In this document: positions 1 through 5,808 of the stretch, in pieces
Position numbering within the stretch: the first letter of the stretch is position 1
Layout of the letters: the number at the start of each line of letters is the position of its first letter
Source: Prevotella sp.
Lineage (GTDB): Bacteria > Bacteroidota > Bacteroidia > Bacteroidales > Bacteroidaceae
NCBI GenBank assembly: GCA_016283605.1
Contig: JAEENF010000042.1
Location: 1-24,307 of the forward strand
Direction of reading: 5' to 3'
Length of the DNA stretch: 24,307 nucleotides
Translations under genes and position numbers: made by a program
The notes under the pieces: model-generated
Told to the model about the DNA's origin: nothing
Seen by the model: the letters and a program-made list of their open reading frames with translations, nothing else
Database searches by the model: none

Positions 1-50
1 GCATGGACCGATTGTGTTCTAACGGGAGATTTCGCTCTAAGGAGCGAGGC

Positions 51-125
51 GAATCACCGGGGACAGGCACCCTGTAATTCGGTCGCGGAGCTCCCTGCTC
101 ACAGAGGTGCCAGTCCCCATGATTC
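51..125. repeat. REP-like imperfect inverted repeat
   Basis: Two 25-bp arms (51-75 and 101-125) are reverse complements apart from small differences. Each arm has the order gaatca, ggggac, ggcacc, ctgt when read towards the centre, separated by a 25-bp spacer. The spacer contains the palindrome ggagctcc at 87-94, and a small hairpin (cgctc/gagcg, 33-46) precedes the element. The ggggac-N-ggcacc core resembles palindromes associated with REP-type transposases in many bacteria, but no transposase is present here. It could be a REP/MITE-like element or a structured 3' end of a neighbouring transcript. Confidence 0.6.
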
Positions 126-139
126 ACCCATGATTCACC
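118..139. repeat. Two perfect tandem copies of an 11-bp unit
   Basis: The unit catgattcacc occurs at 118-128 and again at 129-139. The first copy overlaps the outer end of the right arm of the REP-like palindrome, so this may be a duplication at the element's edge. Confidence 0.75.
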
Positions 140-143
140 AGAA

Positions 144-173
144 AAAGGAGCATCCCAAGCGGGGTGCTCCTTT
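144..173. terminator. Intrinsic terminator hairpin
   Basis: A 13-bp stem (144-156 with 161-173, one mismatched/wobble pair) closes a 4-base loop. It has an A-run on the left and a T-run on the right, so it could work in both directions. It lies 28 bp beyond the stop of the SDR gene, which is transcribed towards it, and is the natural terminator of that gene. Confidence 0.75.
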
Positions 174-201
174 AGTATTTCGCAGGCGGAGATGACGAAG
201 T

Positions 202-912
202 TTAGTCCTCTTTTACTATCGGATAGAGTTCGATGAACTCGCCCTGATGGGTCTGGCCGTCGTTGATGAGTTCGGCAAACTTCTGGCCGACGGTTTCGAT
301 GTCGTGGAAACCTGGGAGAGACATATTACCGTTCAGGTCTGTCGTTGTGGGGCCTGGGTGAACGGAGAAGATCTCCACAGGCGTATTGGCCTGCTGGAAT
401 TCGATGGCCATCACACCCATCATCGCGTTCTGCGCAGCTTTGCTGGCGACGTAGGCCAGGGGATGCCAGTAGGGACTGATCTCTGAGGGTACGGTGACGT
501 TGGCGATACGCCCCTGATTCTTGGCAATCAGCGGTATCAACGCCTTGGTGAGGGCGAAGGTGCCGACGAAGTTCACATCGAGGGTCTCGCGGATGACGCT
601 GATCTCCGTATGCTCGCTGTCGACGCTCATATCGCCAGGAATGCCGGCATTGTTCACGAGGAGCGTCAGTTCTGGATATTTCTCGTTGATTTCTTTGGCA
701 GCCTTGTCGATGCCTGCGAGGTCTTTGAGTTCGATACTCTCCCACCCTAACACATCAATACCTTCAGCCTTCAATTCGCTGATGGCTTTTGTGGCGCGTT
801 GCTCATCGCGTGCGCCGATGATCACCTGCCAGCCACTAAGGCCGAGATGCTTCGCAATGCCGAAGCCGATGCCCTTGTTGGCACCTGTCACTAAAACAAT
901 CTTCTTTCCCAT
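202..912 (-). CDS. Short-chain dehydrogenase/reductase (SDR) family oxidoreductase
   Basis: This 236-aa protein is a cytoplasmic NAD(P)-dependent SDR enzyme with a Rossmann fold. The cofactor motif TGANKGIG is at residues 9-16, NNAG at 87-90 and the catalytic YxxxK (Y154, K158) in YVASK. The usual catalytic Ser about 13 residues before the Tyr is not obvious: the strand reads NVTVPSEIS, with Thr140 or a nearby Ser as possible stand-ins. The length is normal for a classical SDR. The subfamily resembles carbonyl-reductase-like members with GTFALTKAL, but the substrate cannot be read from sequence. It is a single gene, divergent from tcdA and followed by a terminator. Its first codons are partly duplicated at the 3' end of tcdA. 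Confidence 0.9.
   Translation of the reverse strand: MGKKIVLVTGANKGIGFGIAKHLGLSGWQVIIGARDEQRATKAISELKAEGIDVLGWESIELKDLAGIDKAAKEINEKYPELTLLVNNAGIPGDMSVDSEHTEISVIRETLDVNFVGTFALTKALIPLIAKNQGRIANVTVPSEISPYWHPLAYVASKAAQNAMMGVMAIEFQQANTPVEIFSVHPGPTTTDLNGNMSLPGFHDIETVGQKFAELINDGQTHQGEFIELYPIVKED
876..906. repeat. 31-bp direct repeat, copy 1 (5' end of the SDR gene)
   Basis: This segment encodes the first residues of the SDR protein (KKIVLVTGAN on the minus strand). It matches 1783-1813 in the same orientation at 28 of 31 positions, including a 17-bp exact block (actaaaacaatcttctt) and a 10-bp exact block (tgttggcacc) at identical spacing. Confidence 0.85.
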
Positions 913-935
913 TTTTATCCTATTTAAATCGAGTG

Positions 936-943
936 CAAAGATA
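936..943 (-). promoter_or_regulatory. Bacteroidetes -7 box for the SDR gene
   Basis: Minus-strand TATCTTTG followed by CAC fits the TAnnTTTG consensus and lies 24 bp before the start codon. A TTTG on the same strand (956-959) is only 12 bp away, not the usual 19-21 bp, so the -33 element is uncertain. Confidence 0.55.
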
Positions 944-992
944 CTGCATTTCTAGCAAACTCCGCACGCCAACTCGAGAAAAACGACAAAAA

Positions 993-1031
993 TACCATAC
1001 TCATGGTACGATTTAGAATATATTTCGTACC
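993..1031. promoter_or_regulatory. Overlapping inverted repeats in the SDR/tcdA divergent promoter region
   Basis: TACCAT-actc-ATGGTA (993-1008) is a perfect 6-bp inverted repeat. It overlaps a second one, ggtacga (1005-1011) with tcgtacc (1025-1031), whose right half enters the tcdA -7 box. Dyads at this position could bind a repressor or may be chance in AT-rich DNA. No regulator gene is adjacent. Confidence 0.35.
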
Positions 1032-1035
1032 TTTG
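1028..1035 (+). promoter_or_regulatory. Bacteroidetes -7 box for tcdA
   Basis: TACCTTTG followed by CAC matches TAnnTTTG and lies 19 bp before the tcdA start. No good TTTG is present 19-21 bp upstream. An A-rich leader follows, without a clear Shine-Dalgarno site. Confidence 0.6.
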
Positions 1036-1054
1036 CACACGAAAAAAAATAGAA

Positions 1055-1801
1055 ATGGCTATAGATAGTGCAATATTTCGTAGAAGTGAGTTGCTGCTCG
1101 GCGAGGAGGCGATGGAACGGATAGCCCAGAAGCGGGTGATAATCTTCGGCGTGGGCGGCGTCGGTTCGTGGTGCGCTGAGAGTCTGGTGCGCAGCGGCAT
1201 CAGGCAGTTGACGATTGTAGACTCAGACCGCGTTTGCATCACTAACATCAACCGTCAGCTGATGGCAACAACAAAGACCGTAGGACAGGTGAAGGTGGAG
1301 GCGCTGAAGGAGCGTCTGCTGAGCATCAATCCGTCAGCGGAAGTCACAGCCCTGCAAAAGATCTTCTCGCAGGAAACGGCAGAAGAATTTAATCTCGACA
1401 GCTACGACTATATCATCGATGCCATCGACTCGCTGAAGGACAAGGCAGCCCTCATTTTGTTGGCCTGCAAGACGAAGGCAAAACTCTTTTCGTCGATGGG
1501 CGCTGCACTGAAATTGGATCCCACTCGCATCAAGGTGACAGAGTTCTGGAAGGTAGAAGGCGACCCGCTGGCACGTGCCATCCGCAAGAAATTCAAGCAC
1601 TACGGACAATTCCCTGAGAAGAAATTCCAGGTGGTCTATAGTGATGAACTACTGGAAAACAAAGGGTGTCCGCCAGATACCGACGAAACACCCTCAGTAT
1701 TCAACAAGCCACAGACCAATGGTTCATTAGCCCATATCACCGCCATCTTCGGCTTTACGCTGGCCGGACTGGTAATTCAAGATGTTGGCACCATTGACTA
1801 A
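1055..1801 (+). CDS. tcdA: tRNA threonylcarbamoyladenosine dehydratase (TcdA)
   Basis: TcdA is an ATP-dependent E1/ThiF-like enzyme that cyclises t6A to ct6A at tRNA position 37. The 248-aa product has the nucleotide-binding loop GVGGVGS (residues 32-38), acidic Asp56/Asp58 in VDSD, and NINRQL (64-69). These are diagnostic of the TcdA/CsdL branch rather than MoeB/ThiF. Its C-terminus carries the family segment around GSLAHITAIFGFTLAGLVIQDV. The last residues (GTID) come from a 31-bp segment duplicated from the SDR gene, so the native tail may have been replaced. The start is chosen because it follows the -7 box and gives a normal family length. It is a single gene, convergent with the downstream response regulator. 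Confidence 0.92.
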   Translation: MAIDSAIFRRSELLLGEEAMERIAQKRVIIFGVGGVGSWCAESLVRSGIRQLTIVDSDRVCITNINRQLMATTKTVGQVKVEALKERLLSINPSAEVTALQKIFSQETAEEFNLDSYDYIIDAIDSLKDKAALILLACKTKAKLFSSMGAALKLDPTRIKVTEFWKVEGDPLARAIRKKFKHYGQFPEKKFQVVYSDELLENKGCPPDTDETPSVFNKPQTNGSLAHITAIFGFTLAGLVIQDVGTID

Positions 1802-1813
1802 AACAATCTTCTT
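1783..1813. repeat. 31-bp direct repeat, copy 2 (3' end of tcdA)
   Basis: This is the partner of 876-906 with 28/31 identity. Read on the minus strand it still encodes KKIVLVNGAN, a relic of an SDR N-terminus. It spans the tcdA stop codon (1799-1801). Confidence 0.85.
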
Positions 1814-1822
1814 ATTATAAAC

Positions 1823-1849
1823 GACAACTTTGACAACAAAGACAACTTC
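1823..1849. repeat. One-sided 9-bp tandem array (gacaacttt / gacaacaaa / gacaacttc)
   Basis: Three consecutive 9-bp units fill the gap between the convergent tcdA and response-regulator genes. They are the same unit type as in the palindromic array at 7198-7326. A weak 5-bp hairpin (ctttg/caaag, 1828-1841) lies inside. No inverted partner array is seen nearby. Confidence 0.6.
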
Positions 1850-2495
1850 AGATATAGAACTCTGAGGAGTCGACGAGTCCGGCACGGAGGGCGTATTTGA
1901 TGACCTCGTGGGCGGTGTTGATACCAAGTTTGCGGAAGATGTTCTTGCGATGCGTGGTGATCGTGTGGACGCTCGAGAAGCGCTCGGCAGCAATCTCCCT
2001 TGTGGTCTTGCCCTGGGCGATGGCCCGCACGATCTCCGTCTCGGTCTCCGTCAGGATGCTGGGCTGATCGTCCTCTTCCTGCTGCTGGTTGATGATAACC
2101 TCCAGCGCACGCTGACTGATATGACGATTGTGGCGGCTGACGGCATCGAGGGCATCGCGGAGGTCCTTCAGCAGACCATCCTTGAAGACGATGCTGAACT
2201 GGTGGGAGGCGTAGACCACACGACGCAGGAACTGGGGCGTGAGCTCATCGCTGATAAGGATCCACTCTGAGAGTGCGAAACGTTCGGCGACAATCAGGAG
2301 CTGGTCTTCGTCGGCAAAGTCGAACAACGTATAATCGAGCAGCACAACGGCATTCTCGTGTTCCTTCAACAGTTGCACGAGTCCGGCCTTGTCGGTAGCC
2401 CTGAAGATGTCGTGATCACCACTCTGGCGGATCAGACTCTCCAGCGCAAACCGAGTCAGTTCCTGATTGTCTGCTAAGATAAACTTTCCCATCAC
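1848..2495 (-). CDS. LuxR-family response regulator (receiver + HTH)
   Basis: This 215-aa cytoplasmic DNA-binding protein has an N-terminal receiver-like domain (about 1-125). Asp54 in LLDYTLFDF is the likely phospho-acceptor and Lys in VFKDG corresponds to the conserved receiver Lys. The acidic pair near the N-terminus is reduced to one residue (ADN at 8-10 instead of DD), so phosphorylation may be weakened. The C-terminal GerE/LuxR helix-turn-helix spans about 147-208 (LTETETEIVRAIAQGKTTREIA, then THRKNIFRKLGI). No histidine kinase gene is adjacent, so it is an orphan in this window. Start could be Met1 or Met2. It lies downstream of metY on the same strand but has its own -7 box within an inverted tandem array. 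Confidence 0.88.
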   Translation of the reverse strand: MMGKFILADNQELTRFALESLIRQSGDHDIFRATDKAGLVQLLKEHENAVVLLDYTLFDFADEDQLLIVAERFALSEWILISDELTPQFLRRVVYASHQFSIVFKDGLLKDLRDALDAVSRHNRHISQRALEVIINQQQEEDDQPSILTETETEIVRAIAQGKTTREIAAERFSSVHTITTHRKNIFRKLGINTAHEVIKYALRAGLVDSSEFYI

Positions 2496-2498
2496 TTT

Positions 2499-2510
2499 AC
2501 TTTATAAAGT
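2499..2510. repeat. 12-bp perfect palindrome actttataaagt
   Basis: This palindrome lies between the response-regulator start codon and the inverted tandem array, in the transcribed leader if the -7 box at 2544-2551 is used. It could be an operator or part of an RNA hairpin. Confidence 0.4.
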
Positions 2511-2582
2511 CAAGAATTTGAGAATTTGAGAATTTCTCGCGTGCAAAGGTACGAAATAATTCTCTAATTCTCTAATTCTTGA
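2510..2582. repeat. Inverted pair of 8-bp tandem arrays flanking the response-regulator promoter
   Basis: The left arm (2510-2535) holds repeated gaatttga units. The right arm (2557-2582) holds taattctc units. The arms are reverse complements except for a few A/T positions and could form a roughly 25-bp interrupted stem. The 21-bp spacer carries the minus-strand -7 box. The element also follows the metY stop, so it could serve as that gene's 3' hairpin. Confidence 0.75.
2544..2551 (-). promoter_or_regulatory. Bacteroidetes -7 box for the response-regulator gene
   Basis: Minus-strand TACCTTTG followed by CAC. At N20 upstream, the right tandem array supplies TTAG (2572-2575) as a 3/4 match to the -33 TTTG. 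The box sits in the spacer of the inverted tandem array. Confidence 0.6.
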
Positions 2583-2599
2583 AAGATAAAATATTCGTC

Positions 2600-3889
2600 T
2601 TAAATCTTGTCCAGGGCCTGAGAGAGGTCAGCGATGATGTCGTCGATGTGCTCAGTACCGATGCTCAAGCGGACGGTCGAGGGCGTGATGTGCTGTTCGG
2701 CCAGTTCCTCGGGCGAGAGCTGTGAGTGGGTGGTGGTGTAAGGATGGATCACCAGACTCTTCACGTCGGCCACGTTAGCCAGCAGCGAGAAGATCTGCAG
2801 GGCATCGATGAACTTCCAGGCCTCTTCCTGACCGCCCTTGATCTCGAAGGTGAAGATCGAGGCACCACCGTTGGGGAAGTACTTCTGATAGAGTTTGTGG
2901 TCGTGATGGCTCTCGAGGGCAGGATGGTTCACCTTGGCCACCTTCGGATGGTTAGCGAGGAAATCGACCACCTTCAAGGCATTCTCCACATGACGCTCCA
3001 CACGCAGGCTCAGCGTCTCAACACCCTGCAGCAGGATGAAAGCATTGAAGGGAGAGATGGCAGCACCGGTATCGCGCAGGATGACGGCACGGATGCGGGT
3101 GACGTAAGCCGCAGCACCTACAGCATCAGCAAATACGATGCCATGATACGAGGGATCGGGCTTGGAGAGTGTGGGGAACTTGTCGTTCTGTTTCCAGTCG
3201 AACTTACCACCGTCGACAATGACACCACCGAGACTGCTTCCGTGACCACCGAGGAACTTCGTAGCGGAGTGAACCACGATATCTGCTCCGTGCTCCAACG
3301 GACGAATGAGATACGGTGTACCAAACGTATTGTCGACAATAAACGGAATACCGTGCTTGTGGGCGACAGCTGCTACACCTTCGAGGTCGAGCACATCGGA
3401 GTTGGGGTTACCGAAGGTCTCGGCATATACTACCTTTGTGTTGGGCTGGATAGCGGCTTCGAGGGCTTCGAGGTCATTCACATTAATAATGGTGTTCGTG
3501 ATGCCCTGTGTGGCCAGCGTGTGGGTGATCAGATTGTAAGAACCACCATAGAGGTTGTCGGCTGCCACGATATGATCGCCATTCTGCACAATGTTCTGCA
3601 GCGCGTAGGTGATAGCAGCGGCACCAGAGGCCACAGCCAATCCGGCTACACCGCCCTCGAGGGCTGCAACGCGATCCTCGAACACACCCTGAGTCGAGTT
3701 GGTCAGACGACCATAGATATTACCTGCATCGCGAAGGCCGAAGCGGTCGGCAGCGTGCTGAGAGTTGTGGAACACATACGACGTGGTCTGATAGATGGGC
3801 ACGGCGCGAGCGTCGGTTGCGGGGTCAGCCTGTTCCTGGCCTACATGGAGTTGAAGGGTCTCAAACTTGTAATTCTTCTTTGTACTCAT
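2600..3889 (-). CDS. metY: O-acetylhomoserine aminocarboxypropyltransferase / sulfhydrylase (MetY)
   Basis: This is a PLP enzyme of the Cys/Met-metabolism family. It condenses O-acetylhomoserine with sulfide to give homocysteine for methionine synthesis. The 429-aa length is typical of MetY and longer than cystathionine gamma-synthase (about 380-400). Visible features are the start KFETLQLHVGQ, NIYGRLTNST (Tyr59/Arg61), Asp186 in VDNTFGTPYL, and the Schiff-base Lys211 in HSATKFLGGHG. An AGGA ribosome site precedes the ATG. The promoter is a near-perfect TTTG-N20-TACCTTTG, back to back with the promoter of an Lrp/AsnC regulator, which suggests but does not prove control by that protein. Confidence 0.92.
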   Translation of the reverse strand: MSTKKNYKFETLQLHVGQEQADPATDARAVPIYQTTSYVFHNSQHAADRFGLRDAGNIYGRLTNSTQGVFEDRVAALEGGVAGLAVASGAAAITYALQNIVQNGDHIVAADNLYGGSYNLITHTLATQGITNTIINVNDLEALEAAIQPNTKVVYAETFGNPNSDVLDLEGVAAVAHKHGIPFIVDNTFGTPYLIRPLEHGADIVVHSATKFLGGHGSSLGGVIVDGGKFDWKQNDKFPTLSKPDPSYHGIVFADAVGAAAYVTRIRAVILRDTGAAISPFNAFILLQGVETLSLRVERHVENALKVVDFLANHPKVAKVNHPALESHHDHKLYQKYFPNGGASIFTFEIKGGQEEAWKFIDALQIFSLLANVADVKSLVIHPYTTTHSQLSPEELAEQHITPSTVRLSIGTEHIDDIIADLSQALDKI

Positions 3890-3940
3890 AATCTTATCCT
3901 TTCTTTTTATTTGTTATTATTTTGTTTACTTTTGACGGTG

Positions 3941-3972
3941 CAAAGGTACGAACTTTAGAAATATCTTCCAAA
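3941..3972 (-). promoter_or_regulatory. Consensus Bacteroidetes promoter of metY
   Basis: Minus-strand TTTG (3969-3972), 20-bp spacer, TACCTTTG (3941-3948). This is one of the best consensus promoters in the window. Its -33 box is 3 bp from the -33-like box of the divergent lrp promoter. Confidence 0.8.
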
Positions 3973-3975
3973 TTT

Positions 3976-4007
3976 CTTGCATAATTCAGAAAATATACCT
4001 AAATTTG
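3976..4007 (+). promoter_or_regulatory. Promoter of the Lrp/AsnC gene
   Basis: CTTG (3976-3979, 3/4 match to TTTG), 20-bp spacer, TAAATTTG (4000-4007). Transcription would start near 4012, giving a leader of about 90 nt that contains the Lrp-like box and the heptamer array. Confidence 0.65.
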
Positions 4008-4057
4008 CAGCCGAAAAAGAATAACGTTCCAAAACAGGGCCCTTCAACACCCTCCAA

Positions 4058-4072
4058 CAGAATAATATTCTA
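4058..4072. promoter_or_regulatory. Lrp-box-like site upstream of the Lrp/AsnC gene
   Basis: cagaataatattcta matches the E. coli Lrp consensus YAGHAWATTWTDCTR at 14 of 15 positions; only position 8 differs. It contains a 6-bp dyad around one central base. It lies downstream of the predicted lrp transcription start, where binding would repress transcription. The E. coli consensus may not apply to this homologue. Confidence 0.5.
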
Positions 4073-4076
4073 AATC

Positions 4077-4104
4077 ATGTTCAATTTTCAATGTTCAATG
4101 TTCA
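4077..4104. repeat. 7-bp tandem array (atgttca/attttca) ending at the lrp start codon
   Basis: Four heptamers (atgttca, attttca, atgttca, atgttca) are followed directly by the ATG of the Lrp/AsnC gene as the start of a fifth unit. The array replaces the ribosome-binding region, and no purine-rich site is visible. Other ATGs in the array are out of frame or run quickly into a stop. Confidence 0.75.
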
Positions 4105-4563
4105 ATGATATTAGACGAAACCGACCTGCAGATCCTGAAAACGCTGCAAAAAAACGCGAAATTGACCACCAAAGAGCTGGCCGACGCCGTACATCTGACC
4201 CCTACCCCCGTCTTTGAACGTCAAAAACGGTTGGAGAAAAAAGGCTATATCAAAAAGTATGTGGCCATCCTCGACCCAGAGAAACTGAATCTGGGCCTGC
4301 AGGTGTATTGTAAGGTGAAACTGAAACAGATCAACCACGAGATTGCGGATGCGTTTGTGCGTCGCATCCAGCGCATCCCCGAGGTGACGGAGTGTTATAA
4401 CACCTCGGGCGCGTACGACTATTTATTAAAGGTACGCGCCCGAGACATGAAACAATATCAGGAATTTGTGCTCAACAAACTGGGTGAGATCGAGAGTCTG
4501 TCCTCTATCGAGAGCACCTTCGTGATGAGCGAGGTGAAGCAGAGCTACGGCATCAACATCTGA
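4105..4563 (+). CDS. Lrp/AsnC-family transcriptional regulator
   Basis: This 152-aa protein is a typical length for the family. An N-terminal winged helix-turn-helix (about 4-60; LDETDLQILKTLQKNAKLTT and LTPTPVFERQKRLEKKGYI) is followed by a RAM/AsnC ligand-binding domain (about 65-150) with the GAYDYLLKV segment. Such proteins form dimers and octamers and sense amino acids. Divergence from metY and the Lrp-like box suggest autoregulation and control of methionine or other amino-acid genes. The ATG at 4105 is the only start that begins the conserved N-terminus. It lies at the end of a heptamer array without a visible Shine-Dalgarno site. The stop codon abuts that of trpS. Confidence 0.92.
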   Translation: MILDETDLQILKTLQKNAKLTTKELADAVHLTPTPVFERQKRLEKKGYIKKYVAILDPEKLNLGLQVYCKVKLKQINHEIADAFVRRIQRIPEVTECYNTSGAYDYLLKVRARDMKQYQEFVLNKLGEIESLSSIESTFVMSEVKQSYGINI

Positions 4564-5655
4564 CTATTTCTTGGCAAAACGCTCGGCCTGCTGACGAATC
4601 AGCTCAGCATCGTTGAAATAGTCGATGCGCATGGCCTTGCGGACTTCGTCCATCGTCTGAGCGCCGACCTCGCGGGCCTGCTCAGTACCCTTCTTCAGGA
4701 TATTATAGATCTCAGGGATGTCCTTCTCGAACTCGGCACGACGCAGACGCATCGGCTCGAGGAACTTGTTGAGCACCTGATTGAGGAACTTCTTGCACTT
4801 CATGTCGCCCAGACCACCACGACGGTAGTGATCCTTCAACTCATCGAGGTTCTGATACTCCGGCCAGAACTCCTTGAAGTCATCATCGCAAGAGAAGGCA
4901 TCGAGATAAGTAAAGACGGCGTTGCCCTCCACATGACCAGGATCGTTCAGGTTCACGTGCTCAGGGTCAGTGTACATCGAACGTACCTTCTGCCAGACAT
5001 CATCAGCCGTATCAGAAAGGTAGATGCAGTTGCCCAGCGACTTCGACATCTTCTCCTTACCGTCTGTTCCAGGCAGGCGACGGGCTGTGAGGTTCTCGGG
5101 CAACAGGATATTCGGCTCCACGAGCACAGGCGCATAGACCTGATTGAAACGACGCGCCAGCTCGCGAGTGACCTCGAGCATCGGCTCCTGGTCCTCACCG
5201 GCAGGAACGGTGGTCGCCTTGAAGAGTGTGATGTCAGCAGCCTGAGACACCGGATAGCAGAAGAATCCGAGGGGGATGCTCTCGCCCTCGAAGCCACGCA
5301 TCTTCACTTCGGTCTTCACCGTCGGGTTGCGCTGCACACGGCTCACGCTGACGAGGTTCATCAGATAAGTGGTGAGCTCGGCGAGTTCAGGAATCTGACT
5401 CTGGATAAAGAGCACGCACTTCTCAGGGTCGAGACCTGCGGCGAGGTAGTCGAGAGCTACCTCTATGATATTCTGACGAATCTTTTCAGGATTGTCGGCA
5501 TTGTCTGTCAGTGCCTGAACGTCGGCCATAAACACAAACATCCTGTCGAAATCGCCCTCGTTCTGCAGTTGTACACGACGACGCAGAGAACCTACATAGT
5601 GTCCTAAGTGAAGTTTTCCAGTGGGACGGTCACCCGTCAATATTACTTTTCCCAT
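4564..5655 (-). CDS. trpS: Tryptophan--tRNA ligase (TrpRS)
   Basis: This class I aminoacyl-tRNA synthetase charges tRNA-Trp in the cytoplasm. The 363-aa protein has the HIGH-type motif PTGKLHLGHYVG (residues 11-22) and KMSKS (202-206). Also present are MADVQALTDNAD (43-54) and PAGEDQEPMLEVTR (151-164), which are typical of TrpRS. The length is slightly above the bacterial norm of about 330-340 and close to the long form seen in Bacteroidetes. The stop codon lies directly against that of the convergent lrp gene with no space for a terminator. The leader is short, and I saw no T-box-like structure in it. Confidence 0.95.
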   Translation of the reverse strand: MGKVILTGDRPTGKLHLGHYVGSLRRRVQLQNEGDFDRMFVFMADVQALTDNADNPEKIRQNIIEVALDYLAAGLDPEKCVLFIQSQIPELAELTTYLMNLVSVSRVQRNPTVKTEVKMRGFEGESIPLGFFCYPVSQAADITLFKATTVPAGEDQEPMLEVTRELARRFNQVYAPVLVEPNILLPENLTARRLPGTDGKEKMSKSLGNCIYLSDTADDVWQKVRSMYTDPEHVNLNDPGHVEGNAVFTYLDAFSCDDDFKEFWPEYQNLDELKDHYRRGGLGDMKCKKFLNQVLNKFLEPMRLRRAEFEKDIPEIYNILKKGTEQAREVGAQTMDEVRKAMRIDYFNDAELIRQQAERFAKK

Positions 5656-5687
5656 TGTATTTTAAGTCTATAATATAAATTTGGGTG

Positions 5688-5695
5688 CAAAGGTA
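5688..5695 (-). promoter_or_regulatory. Bacteroidetes -7 box for trpS
   Basis: Minus-strand TACCTTTG followed by CACCC, 33 bp before the trpS start. No clear TTTG at the expected distance. Confidence 0.6.
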
Positions 5696-5731
5696 CAACT
5701 TTTTATTCAGAAAAATACTCGCTACGTAAAT

Positions 5732-5751
5732 TTATTGCAAATTATTGCAAA
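5732..5751. repeat. Two tandem copies of ttattgcaaa
   Basis: Perfect 10-bp tandem duplication in the divergent trpS/aminopeptidase promoter region, just upstream of the aminopeptidase -7 box. It may be a regulatory site or simple slippage. Confidence 0.55.
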
Positions 5752-5778
5752 AAAAAACACATTTCAATAAATAATGTG

Positions 5779-5786
5779 TATCTTTG
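5779..5786 (+). promoter_or_regulatory. Bacteroidetes -7 box for the aminopeptidase gene
   Basis: TATCTTTG followed by CA. Its position decides the start codon: transcription would begin near 5790, so an upstream in-frame ATG at 5776 would not be in the mRNA and 5809 is the credible start. Confidence 0.6.
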
Positions 5787-5808
5787 CAAAAAATTTACGG
5801 AAATTATA

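Noticed and set aside
2726..3958. 410-aa open frame on the plus strand opposite metY
   Set aside because: It is an antisense shadow of a clear MetY gene, has no recognisable domain, and runs through the metY promoter.
5656..5775. Possible T-box or Trp leader before trpS
   Set aside because: The region is short and AT-rich, with no stem-loops, T-box sequence or Trp-rich leader peptide.
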